The notes: a model not told the origin generated them from the sequence alone. 64,000 nt of DNA from Combretum micranthum (GCA_024138025.1 JAMXBD010002484.1:124001-188000); one strand, 5' to 3'; positions 1 to 13,269 are shown, numbered from the stretch's first letter. Numbers and translations are program-made.

Positions 1-1575
1 ACTTCAAAAAAATTGTTGAAGAAGCACTCTTCACACATTCTTATTCCAACTCCAGCAATCACTATTCCTACACAAAAACTGTATGGGTGTAAGCAAAACC
101 ACGGTTTGGTGAGTTTGTTCCTTAATACTGCCAATTACGTAAGTTATCAAACATTAAATTAATATTCATACAAATCTATCTACATACGATATGAATGCAC
201 ACATGATAAATGCAAGCAACACATCTATAGGGGTCCGGAGCCATAGACGATGTAGATTTACGCTATCTACATATCAGTTATCTCCCATACTTACCTATAT
301 AGGATACCTCATCTTACTCGAGTAGAGCTATCTGATGGCAACATCCACTCAGACGAACCAAATGCTTACACATCATTAGTAAAAAGTAAATATTCCTTAA
401 TGTATGTTTTATATTGGTTAATATTTAAAATTATCTCGACATATCTATCACCCAATATTGGTGAATATAAAACTTAGGCAACATCCAATGTCAAAACATT
501 ACTCAGAAATGTCTTAGATTTATTTCATAAATTCTTTTAGTAAAACTTAATAATTTCAAAAGACAAAAAGAGTGACTTGAGATTCTTCAAGTCATGTTTC
601 TTTAGATTGACATTTTGAAAATACTTTCAAATACAAATCCAAGACATTTCCTACAAAATTGTCAATCACATGTGATGAGTATATCCATTTAATTTAGCTG
701 AGTATTTAAAGTTATCGATTTATTTCGATGATCATACAAATGATAGCACCGACAACAATTATTCATTCAGACAAGTAGTATGATCAACATAGCATCAAAT
801 AGTAGCAAGCACAAGCAGATAGCAAATCATCAGAACTCCCTCATCCGAGCATTATTGTTCACTTGATACGACCATTGTAAATACTTAGGGTTTGAGAACT
901 CAGACTCAATATCTCCTATGAAATGAAATAATAATTACCCATTACCATATATATAGCTTTGTAATAAGTTCTATTAGTGCTTAAGTGTCCATAGCTCCAA
1001 TTTTAATTTTTATAACAATATTTTTACATTCCTAATCCGATTTTATCTTATGGATAGTTATTTTAGAACTCGTAAAGTCTATATTCTTAATTTAGATTAT
1101 AAAGTTCAAATGAACCTAGTTTTCTTAAGAAAAGTACCATAAACGATTTTGAATACCAATTTTAATCATGTAATCTTAAATTAAGCCTATTATATTCATT
1201 TTAACTAGGATTTTAGCACATGAATAAAGCATTAGAGGAGCTTATTTCATATATTTTATAATGATCATATCAAATTATTTAATTTGCAAGCTTTCCTTCA
1301 ATTAATTCTAAGAGGATTGAGAAGTATATCAAAATACCAAAGCCACATGTTTTGCTTCTATATACATAATATCAAGTTTCTTCTTGTTTAATGTATCTAT
1401 CATCAAATTTTAAACATACTCCTAATCTGCTTATCCCTATATGGCTGAAACTTGTACTTAAGTTTATTTTCATTATATTTCTCTTGGTCTTACTTTATAT
1501 ATGTATCTTTTGTAAGTGAGATCATATCAACTACTATTTTTATGATCTTTATTAATCTACACTTGATATCCTTGT
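1..1575 (-). repeat. Probable LTR-S fragment, degenerate, start outside window
   Basis: The first ~950 bases follow the same order of short motifs as the minus-strand LTR-S copies. There is a 'gtgtaagcaaaacca...ggtttggtgag' stretch, an 'atgaatgcac' stretch, 'gtagatttacg', and near 905-925 a 'ctcctatgaaatgaaataat' block that resembles the splice-acceptor region of copy S1. No open reading frame of note is present. From ~950 to 1575 the sequence is AT-rich and I see nothing else in it. The other end of this fragment should lie to the right of the S1 insertion (after 5712), but I could not recognise its terminus. Confidence 0.45.
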
Positions 1576-3339
1576 TGTCACGCCCTGAGGGTATTCTAAT
1601 AATAATAATCAAGAACCACTCAATTACCATTATTAGTTTACCTTCTAGGAATGACATGATTTCCAAAAACAGGATCTTTTAGTTGCTTGGATGGAATAAA
1701 CAAACATATATAAGATGTAAATTAATAAACAACTATTATAAACTTCAATATTACAGATCATATGCTTCCTAATTCCTTACAACCTTAACTGATGATTCTA
1801 ATGCACATTAAATGCATCAAAAGACTACTACAGATATAGATGTTCTAAACCTATACTACTTTAAACTTCTGGCTTCTAATCTCTTACTGGGACCATGCTC
1901 CTGCTAGTAATGAGCCAGGGGCAAGGTAAACCTGAGAGGACTGTGGGAGTGTGAGCTAAAACACAAGCTCCGTGAATAACCAGAACTTATTACATATAAC
2001 ATACAAGTTAACTAACAATCATATGAAATGCATCAATCACACAAATGAACATTACAAGCTTGGATAACCCGGAATCCAAACAGGATGAAGATTTACGCCC
2101 TCTCATCGGGGTTGAAGGATCACAATCTATGGTCCACCTACCCAAGAGATACTTAAGCTTTCAGGAAATAATAATCTCAAATTTAATTATCTCTTTAAGC
2201 TTATCATGTTTCATTATTTATTTCCTGGTTTAGCTTTAGAAACTCCACTAAGTGTTAGTTATTCCCATGTAATACCATAAGCGGCGTCCTTCGTTTACCA
2301 TGTAGTTTCTATGGTATTAACAAAACAAAAGTAATCTTGCAATTAACTAATAGCTCTCTGGCCTAGATAATTCAAGCATTACCAGAGATCCGAGAAACTA
2401 ACACGTGGTAGGCTACCACTTACTCAATGCTTTTTATGCATAGTATGTAATGCATGATTAGTTTTCATTATGGTACCAGTAGTTTTTAGTCAATTTGGGG
2501 GTGATCAAGCAATACAGACACTCAATTAGATACTACATACATTATCAAGATACATGCAATTGTGTTATCACTTATTTTAGAGTGACATGGCAATCAATGG
2601 AATACAATACACAACTTTCATATTTCAAATAGATCACCAATTTTCATTATCTTTTTATTTAAGGTTCACTACTAGTACAAGCACAACCAATATAATAAGA
2701 CTGAGTTACTCACCTGCCCATCCTATTTAATCGTAGTAATCTTCAAGTAGGTCCTCTCCAATACCCAAGTCACCTATTGAGATAAATAATATAAATATTA
2801 AGATCCCATACTATACAATTTAGTTTCTATGAATATTTAAATGTCCTAATGGTTGGTTGGGTCTCTGTTTTATTCTTAGCTAATTCTTTCGAAATAGCTC
2901 TAAGTTCTAAATCATTGTACTCACAGTTTTATTGTATTGGTTCTGGTTGGATATGCGAATCTATCAATTGGTATTTGGAAAGTTAATAACTTCGTTAATT
3001 CATTTTTATTGTCCAAAAATATCAGTTTTATTTTAAATTACTTAATAAATTTTTCTGATAAGGTATAGATGTTCCTATACTCACAAATTTGGAGTATTTA
3101 AATTTCCATTGCTATCTATTTGTATATAAATATTCTAGTATATACTTAGTATTCACTAGCTCGTAACTTATACATATATATATATCTTTCTATGAAAACA
3201 TACTCACTAATAAAAGAATTTATTAACTTAATTATATCTATTTTCTCGAAATTATTTTTCTCTTTTCAAAAATCATAAAAACATTAATAATTATCATCAA
3301 TAATAGTACCAAAATAATTATAATATCAATAATACTAAT

Positions 3340-3450
3340 AACAATAATGATAACAATAATAATAATAACAATTTATAATTATAATAATAATAATAATAAT
3401 AATGATGATAATAATAATATAATAATAATAACAATTTATAATAATAATAA

Positions 3451-3505
<55 letters not shown>
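3340..3505 (+). repeat. (AAT)n microsatellite, interrupted
   Basis: The tract is mostly AAT/ATA trinucleotides, with two copies of an 'aacaatttataataat' interruption about 63 bases apart. That spacing suggests one segmental doubling inside the tract. The asparagine-rich reading frame it creates (3347-3583) is a by-product and not a gene. Confidence 0.9.
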
Positions 3506-4108
3506 TTAAATTTCGAAAATAGATTAGATAGAATAATTATATTCCATCACATTAAGAATTATACTAATTGTTTTATACTTTAATTAATATTATTACTAAA
3601 GTAATTTTAGTCTTATATTCATATTTATTATTATTTCAAAAATATTTTCGAAATTCTAAAATTTCTTTAAATAATATTAAGGATATTAACAATTAGAAAT
3701 CTATTATATGGAAATTACTTAACAAAGTAATTTATATTTAAAAAAATTCTTTTTAGATTAATAATAATAGATTAAATATTTAAACATCCTATATTTAATA
3801 AAGTCAGAAAAATAATTTTATTTTTAAATTTAAATAAATAAATTTCGGATTTAATATTATTATACTATAATATTATTATTACTATTCCAGAAAATAAATA
3901 AATGCAGGAAAAATATTAAAACTTCCAAAATTACTTATATTAATATTTATTATATAAATTATATTTATTTAGTTTCGTTTTTCTTTTCTTCTTTTTTTTT
4001 TTAAGTTGTCCGAGAGGTACACGGGTTGTACACGCCTGTGTACCCAGCCCGTGCTCATCGGGAGCACTGTTCATCGTCTTCCCCGATGAGTTGCGGCCAA
4101 TTCCGACG

Positions 4109-4134
4109 AATCCCGACGTCAAAACGTCGGGATT
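4109..4134. other. Perfect 11-bp hairpin in a GC-rich island
   Basis: Left arm AATCCCGACGT (4109-4119), loop CAAA, right arm ACGTCGGGATT (4124-4134), with no mismatch. It lies at the edge of a GC-rich patch (~4010-4140) that also holds 'gtacacgggttgtacacg', inside an otherwise very AT-rich LTR. On the minus strand it falls inside the predicted intron. Confidence 0.8.
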
Positions 4135-4550
4135 TTGGATCTAAACAACTCCTAGGAACCTTAGAAACCTAAATATCCAAGAAAAACTACATAAAAACAA
4201 CATGTTATCCGAATTCGGATCATCAAGTTCGGCTAGGGTTTGGGAAAATTACCTTCGTTGTGACCTTCCGATGAAATTCGAAGCTCCTAGTGACCTTGGT
4301 TAGCTTCCTAAGATGTCTAAGAGTTAGTCTCAATCCTTAAAACTGAAAGAAAACTCGCGAAATAAAATCACTTACCTCAAGCTCGTTTTTCATGTTTTTC
4401 CAGGTTTTTGTTCGAAATTTCGAACTGGGTTGATGCGAGGGTTTAAAAATTGTTTTCTGGGTTGGTTCGACTCCTAATAAGCTATAGATGAATTCTGGAA
4501 GGTTTGAGGAGGTTTGGAAGTCGTTTGCTTGTCCATCCGAGTTTGTTTGC

Positions 4551-4569
4551 ATATATATATATATATATA
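4551..4569. repeat. (AT)n microsatellite
   Basis: An uninterrupted AT dinucleotide tract lies inside S1, upstream (minus strand) of the predicted donor. It could double as a TATA element. Confidence 0.9.
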
Positions 4570-4805
4570 ACGTAGTGCAAGTTTCGGCCGGTTTCTTCCT
4601 TAATTTCCAAACGAATTGCTCTTGTTTGTTGTCCATTTAATCCTTTGTTTGATTGTCATTAAGGCAGGAGTGAGTTGTCCATTTTAGATTGGCTTAGGTT
4701 AGATATATATTGACTTTTCATGTAAATTATTGAAAAATTCGGCTCACATCCTTCAGAGAATCACAGCCCTCCAAAACAAGTGGAAACCGTCTCCAGCAAG
4801 TTAAG

Positions 4806-4824
4806 TATATATATATATATATAT
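4806..4824. repeat. (TA)n microsatellite
   Basis: An uninterrupted TA tract lies inside S1. Confidence 0.9.
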
Positions 4825-5712
4825 TAATTATATATTAGTTATATATTATTTAGTTAAGTTTTCGGTAGTTTATTACATTATTAGGGTATATTTTAGCTTA
4901 TATATGTAAATATATAGATACAAAGGTCTTTAATGGATTCTACAAGATGTTTAGTTTAACAAAAAGTACAAATTTAAGTCTTGATAGTACGTATCTAATT
5001 GTTTAAGAAAAATTTATCCTACGCGATTTAGGTTTTATAAGCTTTTCGGGTCAATTTTCGTTTCAGGCTCCAAGGGCTTTAGAAAACCCTAATTCGAATA
5101 TTAGTATGATTCAATTCTGTATTGAGGTCTAGATCTCAAGTTATACATCAGTTTATGTTTTTATTGGGTATTTATAATCCTAACAGTTTGTCTTAAGATC
5201 ACAATTTTCTAACTAAAACCCTATTGAGTCATTTATGTAATATTACTACTAATATATAGGCTATACTAGTTATATATATTAGATTTGGATACTCACTATG
5301 AAATCTATCAATGTAGTTTATTACTGACTAGAACTCTCAAATTCTAGGGTTCCAATCCAAATATAGGTTCATTACTATACCTTGTTTCAATTCCCGGTCT
5401 CTATTGAATACTAAGGTAATCACTTAATATCCATATTTAGGTTTTCCTATATAATCTGTCTGTTTGACAAGGATTCGGGTTTAGGATTTGAAGTTTCCTT
5501 TGATCACAACCTAATTATTAACTTGGAATATGAAATCTTGTTTTTGGAATCAATTGGGGTCAAAGAAGTCCTTTTAAAAGTTTATGAGTCCCAAACCGAT
5601 CAAATTTAAAGTATCTATCTAAACTAGAGTTTCTAATTAACTCCTAGGGTTACTAGTCACCCATAATTTCTAATAGGGTTGTATCGTATGGTGGAAGTTT
5701 TCGGGGTTTACA

Positions 5713-6263
5713 CTTGTGATCCTATATATGCCAAAATTCATGTTTATATTTCCCAGAGTATCTCTTAAGTTTAATTACTTGATTGCAACCCACATCATCA
5801 TATTTGTTAATATATACTTGAATTGCTGAAGTTTTGTTTTAGAAACCCTATTATTTTATATGTGCCAAAATTTATACATGTCTATATAGGCTTATAATTG
5901 AGTTTATCTACTAAATTCAAAGCCAAATTATCTTCTTATCCATGTAGTGCTTAAACCATATCAAGTTTATGTATCAAACTCTAATTCTACATATGACTCG
6001 AGACTTTAAATTCTTATATAGGTTTACCTATCAAAATTTAATTACATATTCAATCTTCTTCTATATTCATCGGATCATATATGCTTCATTTATCTAATTT
6101 AAGCAAAACTTCCTTTAAGTTTCATCATAGGGTCGAAAACTTTGCTATATGAACCCTACATATTTATAACTTTAGTTAAATGATCATCTCTAAGCTATAT
6201 ATTAATTATTTATTAAATTAAATCACTTTTTCCTATATTTTTCTCTAAGGATAAAAAAATATA
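5713..6263. other. Unassigned AT-rich stretch
   Basis: About 550 bases between the S1 target duplication and the Athila-type LTR fragment. No coding potential is visible. It is probably the right-hand remainder of whatever S1 inserted into, and possibly the end of the LTR-S fragment at the window start. Confidence 0.4.
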
Positions 6264-6558
6264 TGTATATTGTTAAGTATCAAAAGACCCTTATTATTTA
6301 TATTGATTTGATCTTATTATACATGGATTTTATATGATTTATTAAAGAAAATGATACTTATTTGATTAAAATATTAATTTTAGAAATAAAAGAAGGCAAA
6401 GGGTTTTATGAAGACATTTGGATGTATTAAGGGAGATTTTAATAAAGATTTGGAGAAAGTGAAAAATTACAATATACATGACATTTCTGCACAAACCATG
6501 AAGAATACTGGTGTAGGAAGTGAAATACAATCAGCAAGAGATTTTAAAGTGCACTAGC
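6264..6558 (+). repeat. Athila-type LTR fragment, left part
   Basis: This stretch follows the start of the Athila LTR at 28621 motif for motif: 'aagtatcaaaagaccctta', 'ttattaaagaaaatgatactta', 'agaaataaaagaaggcaaag', 'gaaaaattacaatatacatgac', then 'gcacaaaccatgaagaatactggtg'. It is cut by the insertion of S2 at 6559 and resumes at 9933. The left boundary is approximate. Confidence 0.7.
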
Positions 6559-7200
6559 TGTCACGCCCCGGAGGATACTCTAAACATGGCAGTCCACCGC
6601 ATATAATATTAAAGCTAATGAATGACAACTTTAGTCATGCAGAAGCTTCAATATCATATGCAAGGCGTGCTTCCAAGATAGTAGGAGACTTACAGGGGTA
6701 TTACATTTAAGTAGATAATAAAAGCAAGCAAGAACTTATATAAATAAACATAAGATTTCCATAAATAATATCCTTACATCATTTTAGGGGCATTCCCCCA
6801 CTTTAATAGTCTTCCAAATAATAACTACTATAACATAAGCCTACTATAGAGATTTTCCTAGAAGCCTATGTTCAAAACTTAAATACATAAAGCTTCTCCC
6901 AAAAACTCCTAGTAGCTTATACTCGTACCTGGCATACGGGCTCCTTGGGGCCAACCAAAGGTAATCGTATTGTAACAAAAAGTTATAAGGGTATAAGCAA
7001 AACTAGCTTAGTGAGATAATTCCATCTATAAGACATTTCCATAATTCATGCAAGTATTTTAATCAAAACATATGAAAATGCACCAATCATATGAACAAGC
7101 AAAATACATATGATTAACCGGAAATCAAGTGTAGCATGGATTTAACGCCCTCCATGACAAGGGTTGGGAGGTTACAGACCCATACGACCATCAATATCCG

Positions 7201-7287
7201 TAGATTTACCGGCTCCTACTTACCCTGTAGACTTTCCGGCTCCTACTAGCCACCATGTAGACTTTCCGGCTCCTATCAGCCACCACT
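7201..7287. repeat. ~30-bp tandem repeat inside LTR-S
   Basis: Three units begin at 7201 (27 bp), 7228 and 7258 (30 bp each). All are built on 'TAGAYTTWCCGGCTCCTA' followed by 'GCCACCA'. The same array, more diverged, occurs at the equivalent place in S3 (~15226-15360) and S5 (~37080-37215). It is therefore a fixed part of the family, in its presumed 3' exon. Confidence 0.8.
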
Positions 7288-7671
7288 ACCATTTCCTCGT
7301 TTCCTCACACGAAGAATAGTAGTGAAACAAATGTGACTCAAGTGAATGATATGCATGAATTGATTTCAATATAAATTTAACCATAGATGTTTAGTTCAAG
7401 TTAAAGGCGATCAACACAATATTCATCATATCAAAACAAGAATCACAATTTATTTATCAAACTAACTTTCGATTTTCTTAACTTGTATTCACTCATTCAT
7501 AATACCGAGTCACTCAATAATTATCCATTTTATCTTTTTCTTAATTGCTAGTGCTACTAATTACAAGCATAAAATAAGGAAATGTAACTTAGTAAAAGGA
7601 ATAACTCACTCCATATCGGTAGATCTAATCGAAATAGTCCTCCGGATAGATGATCTCGGGTCCGTCGTTAC

Positions 7672-9111
7672 CTAAACAAGATGAAATACCCAAAATGAGT
7701 CTTTCATAAAACTTTTATTCTTGAAGATTCCAAACTTTTCTTAAAATCGTGGTAAAATCGTATAAAAGGAAATTCCAACTTAAAATGGCCATAACTTGCT
7801 CATTTTAACTCGGACTTTCACAAATAAATATATCGTTTTCTATCTACTCGAAAAGATCTACACATTTCTAAGCTTATATTCATCAAACCAAGTCATTTGG
7901 GTTCCGAAAAGGTAGCGACCAGATTCATTACGAATTTGCAAAAACTTGTTTTCTTCCTTTTATCAAAAGCTCACTTGAAGAGATAGATTCTCCAAATATT
8001 TTTGTAATCTTTTTGAAAGGTATAAACATATATGTAATGACTCATAACAAATGTATGAAGTGAATGAAGTTGTCTCATTTGAAAAAGTAAAGTTTTGAAA
8101 GATTTTGAATTTAAAAATTCTTGAAGTGCCCATTTTACTTTGAAAAGATTTTGAGTTATTTGAAATAAGTATTTCTTTCTCTAAATTTAATTTCTTGTAA
8201 TTGCTTTAAAAATTATTTTAAGTTGTTTATGATGAGTATCTCTTTTCTTTTCCTAAATCTTATTTTCATAATCTTCTTAATTTCTTAAGGAATGATTTTT
8301 ATTTTTTAAACTTAGCTTCCAACACTTTTTGAAAGTATTTGACACTTCTATATTTAAAATGACTTCTTAATTTCTTAAGATCATCTTATTTTAATGAAAA
8401 TGAATTTCTATTATATGAAGAAAAGATGAAGTTGTTGAAAAATCCTTGTTTTCTTAAAAATCCTTTTTATGTATGTTTATAAGAATTTATTAGGAACTCC
8501 TCTAAGTTATTAAAAAAAAAATGGCTTCTTAGTTCTTAGAAAAACATTAACTACTTGTTTTTGTTTCTAGAAAAGAATCTTTATTTTTAAGAAAATATTT
8601 CTTCATTTGTTTTGTTGAGACAAAACTATTATGTTCATGCATGAATATGAGTCATAAGTTATAAAAATATAAAGGAACATAATACTTGAAAGAATAAGCT
8701 ATTAAGAAAATAAATCAAGTATTGGAACCTTAGCTTGTTCGAGGTATCTTGGGACTAAGAAATGACTAGTCCCAAAAGTAAAAGAAAATGTTTTGACTTG
8801 ATGAGGACAAGTCTAAGACTAGAAAGATTAGTCTTAAAACAATTCGAAATTAAATAAATAGCAAGGAAGTAAATAAATCGCATGAAAGGTAAATAAATCG
8901 CAAGACAATGAGCTTATATGCTCTAAATATTATATATAGCTATATAGATATATTAGATAGTAATGAACATAAAAGAACATAAAGGAGTTGAGATTATGAA
9001 CAAAAACAAAGTATGAACCTATTGTTGCTTTCTTAACCTTCATGGTTTCAGAAAATACACACTAAGTTCATACTAAGTAGATGAACATAGGAATTTCTTG
9101 AGAAAGTTTAC
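7672..9111 (-). other. Predicted intron in S2 (GT...AG, 1440 bp)
   Basis: The minus-strand donor CTTTAG|GTAAAC is at 9111-9110. The acceptor TTGTTTAG|GTAACGACG ends at 7672. The equivalent interval in S7 is 1444 bp, almost the same length. This is inferred from sequence; no transcript was available. Confidence 0.5.
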
Positions 9112-9231
9112 CTAAAGAAGAAACTAGAGAGAGCTTTCTTGTAAGAACTTCTTGGAGAGAATTTGGGAGAAATTTGAGTATAGTAACTTTAGTAAAGAAG
9201 AAGTGTGAAAGAAGTGAAAGTGTGAAGGGGT

Positions 9232-9238
9232 ATTTATA
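9232..9238 (-). promoter_or_regulatory. TATA box of S2
   Basis: The minus strand reads CCTATAAATACCCC. A CT-rich leader with 'ctttcacttctttcacac' follows, then the donor at 9111. The same arrangement recurs in S3, S4, S5 and S7, and it fixes the transcription orientation of the family as TGTAAAC to GTGACA. Confidence 0.65.
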
Positions 9239-9932
9239 GGAAAATGTGGGAGATTTGTGTTAATTAAATAAAGTAAAAATAAAACAAATTGGAAGAGAAA
9301 GAGGGGGGCCGGCTACATATGGGGAATTGGGGAAGAAAAATTTATTTTTTTGTATTTTTGATAATTAAAAGTAAGAAATGAAATATGTGAAATTGTATTG
9401 GAAATAAAAATGTGTAAGAAATATGTATATGGGTTGTAATAGTAGGTTGTAAGAAAAAGTAGAGATAGATGAATAGTGTAGAATAGTAGAAAATAGTGTA
9501 TGTAAAAGTGGACATGACAATTAAATACCGGTAGTAAGAAAATATGCAGATAAATGCGATATCTGATATTTTTAGCTACCGAAAAATTACGAAATTGATA
9601 TATTTGAAAATCTTATGCTTTTACGAGTCTAACGGTATATTCGGATTATTTTTCCTATTTTGGGCTCCAGGACACGTTTTTCGAGAACTGTGTCCGATCG
9701 GGTTCAAAGGACACTCGAATTTCGCCAAACTGATATTTTTATATAACCTATAGCTATTACAAACCATTATAGCTAATTATTCCAACTTCGTTTTCTAGGG
9801 CTAGAGAAAACGGTAATGCCGGACTTAAGCAGTTACAGTAAACTAGGATTCTGTTGACTCTGGAAAATCCGGTTGACTTCCGATTAAGTTTTAAGCTATA
9901 CTTCGAATCCAAAAAAATTCCGAGGATTTACA

Positions 9933-10221
9933 CAAGCTATGCAAAAGCTTGTGTAGAAAATGAAACGTGATAAGAAGCATTCTATATAGTACATGGGCGC
10001 CTTGTGCAGCCGTGCTGAGGGTCGTGCGGATGTGATTTCTCATTGTTTTACCATTTTCATATATTTTAAGTCATATGTTTAATTTTAACCATATGATTGA
10101 CTATTTTAACATATTATGGGACAATTCAAATTTATCCTCTAAATTTCTTCATGGTTGAGACGTATAAAGTAATATTTAGGGTTTTTACTTTGGTTTTTGC
10201 TTTCTTCATAAATCCACATCA
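9933..10221 (+). repeat. Athila-type LTR fragment, right part
   Basis: The sequence continues from 6558 with 'caagctatgc', 'gcttgtgtagaaaatg' and 'tacatgggc', like 28930-29010. It becomes hard to follow after ~10060. A 'ccacatca' at 10214-10221 matches the last bases of the Athila LTR at 30679-30686, so it may be the true LTR end after an internal deletion, but this is weak. Confidence 0.5.
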
Positions 10222-12649
10222 AACTATAACTATCAAGGTGAATACAATATAAAGTAGAATTATAACATGATTTTTGTTTTTCTAACATATAGGCCGAGAC
10301 ACATACATATACTTACATGTTCATGGTTTTCTTTATTTGTTAATTTTCTTGAGGAATCTACAAGTGAGACATTTACTTAATTTAGTTACAAGTTTTAGTG
10401 TAAAAACCAATTGGATAATCTAGTCTCTATACTTAGTCGAAATCCTAAAGCTTGTGTACTTTAGTTTAATTTAGTTTTTCTTTTGTTTTCATTCTTGACT
10501 TCTATTATAATCATGTAGTTAGCGTAGTTTGCCTTGATTAAAGTTGGATATGATGTTAGATCCTCCTTCTACTCTTAATGTTGCCACCTCTAGAGAAAAG
10601 AAAAAGATGATCAAGTTTATTGTTTTAGATGATTTAAATTGTAAATGGAATTAGAAAAATTTTCTTACCTTAGCTTGTCAAAGTTATGGAAAGATTTCTC
10701 TAACTTCTTTTAGGGTTTTTGTTTAGAGTTTCTAACTATAGGTTTAGTATTGTATATGGTACATTAAAGTGTGATGGTGGGTCATGGTTTAAAGTTCATC
10801 GTGGGAAAAGTAAATATTTATGATATGAACTTCTCACAATTAATCTTAATTAAAGGGAATATGAGAATGTGATAATATTGATGCCTCGCGAGTGAGGTTT
10901 AGGGCAATTTTCAAAGAATAGGGGACAAAATTTGTCTCATATACATGAAGGATATTTAATGCAAATATTATGTGAAGGTTGGGAGAATATTGTGATGTTT
11001 GTGTAAAACTCTATGTGTGTGGTTTTCATGGCTTCAATAAGGAGTAAGATGGAAGATTTAAGTTGGTTTTGTATCACATCATGCATTAATGCATGGGTTT
11101 CATTGAAATTTCTTGATATTTCTTTCTCCTCTTAGTCAATTTAGGCAATGATTGCCTTAGAAGATAAGTCTTGGTCTTCTCTTGAGAATTTCATTTAATT
11201 AAGCTTATGTGATAGAATTGCAATGATGAACCCTTTCTTCTTGCTTCTCATGGCATTCCTAGGTGTGAATGGGAAGAATTTTCCAAGTGCTTTCATTAAC
11301 TAAAGATAAAAATACTGATGAAGGTGGTCCTCCTATTGAAGAATGACAATCTATTAATTATTTTATAAATTATAATATTATAAAATCAAAATTTGGCCTT
11401 AAAGTATTCTACACTATTTTATTTATCATTCTATGATATTATTTTAAATAATAAGGTTACACGATTGAAAATTTTCTAGCATTTAGATTTACCCGATTAT
11501 ATGACTAAAAAGTTCAAATTTAATATATGAAAACATTCATTTGAAAAATAAGCTTCTAGATTATTCATAATACTTCACTTATATTTATAAATTATTATAT
11601 ATGATTTTAACCTTACGTGATTGAGGTTTCTTAGCCCAATTGGTCAATTTAGGATATTATACTCAATAAACTTAGAAAATTCTAAATTTCATGACTATAT
11701 ATCTATAATTTTTATTTGGATTCTAGGTTTGTAGATTTTTATCTGTTACTAATTACATCGCGTATAATTATATTAGTTAGTTTAAGAAAATATCTTTTCA
11801 ATTGGACTTAAGGCTTCTACATTATTCGTAGAATACTTTTGGGTTGAAAACTAAAGTTTAAATTTGCACGATTAAGTATTTTTAATGTTTTAGAGTTTCG
11901 GGGCTTGATAGGTCAAATTAAAGTTTTAGGCTATATATGTTTGAAATATTCTAACATTCATGTTTATGAAATCGAGATTTTTATTTAACCTCTCATTTTG
12001 TAGATTTTGATCAGTTACTGATTTTATTAAATATATTTCAATCCTAACAATTTATCTCTAAATTATTGTTTGCTAACTAATAGACTCTAGACATTTATCT
12101 CTTCATTTTACACTCGATATCTAGAGTCATGTGTTTATATTTATTGAGTCATTGTCTCATGATGAGTAATCTTTTCTTTGGTATCTTCTACTACTTAGAG
12201 AAATTCTTAATCGAGTTTTAAACTATGAATGAGCTCAAAATTATTCATATTTTAATGTATAGCATATAAATGTACATTATACCACCATCTATTATGTGAC
12301 ATTTAATTTCTTATTATTGGACTTGAAGCAAAAATTCTCTGGGGTTACAAATATAATATTAGTATAATAATTATGATCTTACATAATTAATGTTATTAAC
12401 TTATCGAAATTGTTTTAATATGTGTATCAAGTGTTGTATCGTTTATTATATAACAAAATAATTTCATTTATTATTTACTACAATTAAAATATTCATATTT
12501 TTATATTCTTAAATTGCGAAAAAAACGAGGACCAACTTTTGTGACTTTTCTTAAAGCTTTTTCATTACATTATTGGTGATTATCATATTGAGGTTGTGTA
12601 AATCAGGTTGTTTACAATGCCTGTTCATAAAAAAGTAATGAGTTAGTCT
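10222..12649. other. Unassigned AT-rich region, no gene seen
   Basis: About 2.4 kb with dense stops in all frames, no recognisable retrotransposon domain, no clear terminal repeats and no long tandem array. It lies between the Athila-type LTR fragment and the truncated LTR of element B, and is probably old, decayed repeat DNA. Confidence 0.4.
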
Positions 12650-12975
12650 TCTTATATTGTGATCAAGTGTTTTAGTAGAGTTGAGTTATTTGTTTCACAA
12701 ATTGTATTAGCTACATCATTATCTTGGTTGTTGGTTGTTGTATGTGTTAGGTATTAGTAACTAAAAACAAACTAAGTAATTATTCGACTCTAATAATTGT
12801 GTTGTTGCTTGTGCTTGGTTAGGCTTAGTAGATTGGGAGTACTAGTGATGCTAGGGTGGCATCCTAATGATCCCATATAAAGTTATGCTGAGTAGAGTCA
12901 CACCTAGAGAGGATTCCAATAAGGTACGTAAAAATGGTTGCAGTTCACATGGTATTGGAGAGTACTCAACACCAA

Positions 12976-12996
12976 ATATATATATATATATATATA
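12976..12996. repeat. (TA)n microsatellite
   Basis: A TA tract in the 5' LTR of element B, at the place where the 3' LTR reads only 'atatatgtatatatt' (24499-24513). It expanded after insertion. Confidence 0.9.
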
Positions 12997-13249
12997 AATG
13001 TATGTTTGTTACGAAGTCATGAACTTTAGGGTTAGGCATGAATAGCACTAAGCTATGTTGATTGTTGACTTCAAATACATATAATGAAAATGTGGTTGTT
13101 GCATTAAATGTCATCTTACATGTGATTGTTTATGATGGTTGTTTATGCATGCATGTTTGCAATTTTGGTGTACTGGGTTTTGGTTCAATCCTTTTTATCT
13201 TTTTCAGGAGTAAGTGAGGAGTCTATAGCGTTCAACTTATCAAGATATG

Positions 13250-13269
13250 ATATATATATATATATATAT
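13250..13269. repeat. (TA)n microsatellite
   Basis: A second TA tract near the end of the same LTR. The 3' LTR has no such tract at the matching site. Confidence 0.9.

Larger units (their letters stand above)
2774..4375 (-). other. Predicted intron in S1 (GT...AG, 1602 bp)
   Basis: On the minus strand the donor reads GAG|GTAAGTG at 4375-4374 and the acceptor ATAG|GTGACTT ends at 2774. Both correspond in position to GT...AG pairs in the other LTR-S copies. A second strong donor-like GTGAGTAAC lies downstream on the minus strand near 2713-2705, and is matched in S6 at 55638. Splicing is inferred from conservation only. Confidence 0.45.
1576..5712 (-). mobile_element. LTR-S copy S1 (4137 bp, solo, perfect target duplication)
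   Basis: The unit starts TGTCACGCCC and ends GGGGTTTACA. It is flanked on both sides by CTTGT (1571-1575 and 5713-5717), a perfect 5-bp duplication typical of LTR-retrotransposon integration. The TATA and splice signals of the family lie on the minus strand, so in its own orientation it reads TGTAAAC...GGGCGTGACA. There is no gag or pol inside and no internal domain between two copies, so it is formally a solo LTR, although a large one. It carries a long AAT microsatellite, a GC-rich island at ~4010-4140 and two TA tracts. It is closest to copy S6 and more distant from S2-S5 and S7. It sits inside the older fragment at the window start. Confidence 0.85.
6559..9932 (-). mobile_element. LTR-S copy S2 (3374 bp, solo)
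   Basis: Starts TGTCACGCCCC and ends GGATTTACA. Flanks are CTAGC (6554-6558) and CAAGC (9933-9937), a 5-bp duplication with one change. The host Athila-type LTR sequence is colinear with 28621 onward when the two sides are read together. No protein-coding region is present. The unit has a minus-strand TATA box, a CT-rich leader, GT...AG splice signals and a short tandem repeat. It is the most compact copy and is closest to S7 in length and layout. Confidence 0.88.

Noticed and set aside
3347..3583. Asparagine-rich open reading frame
   Set aside because: It is only the translation of the AAT microsatellite inside S1.
10222..12649. Possible decayed cellular gene
   Set aside because: No frame of useful length, no recognisable domain and no exon-intron pattern that I could support.
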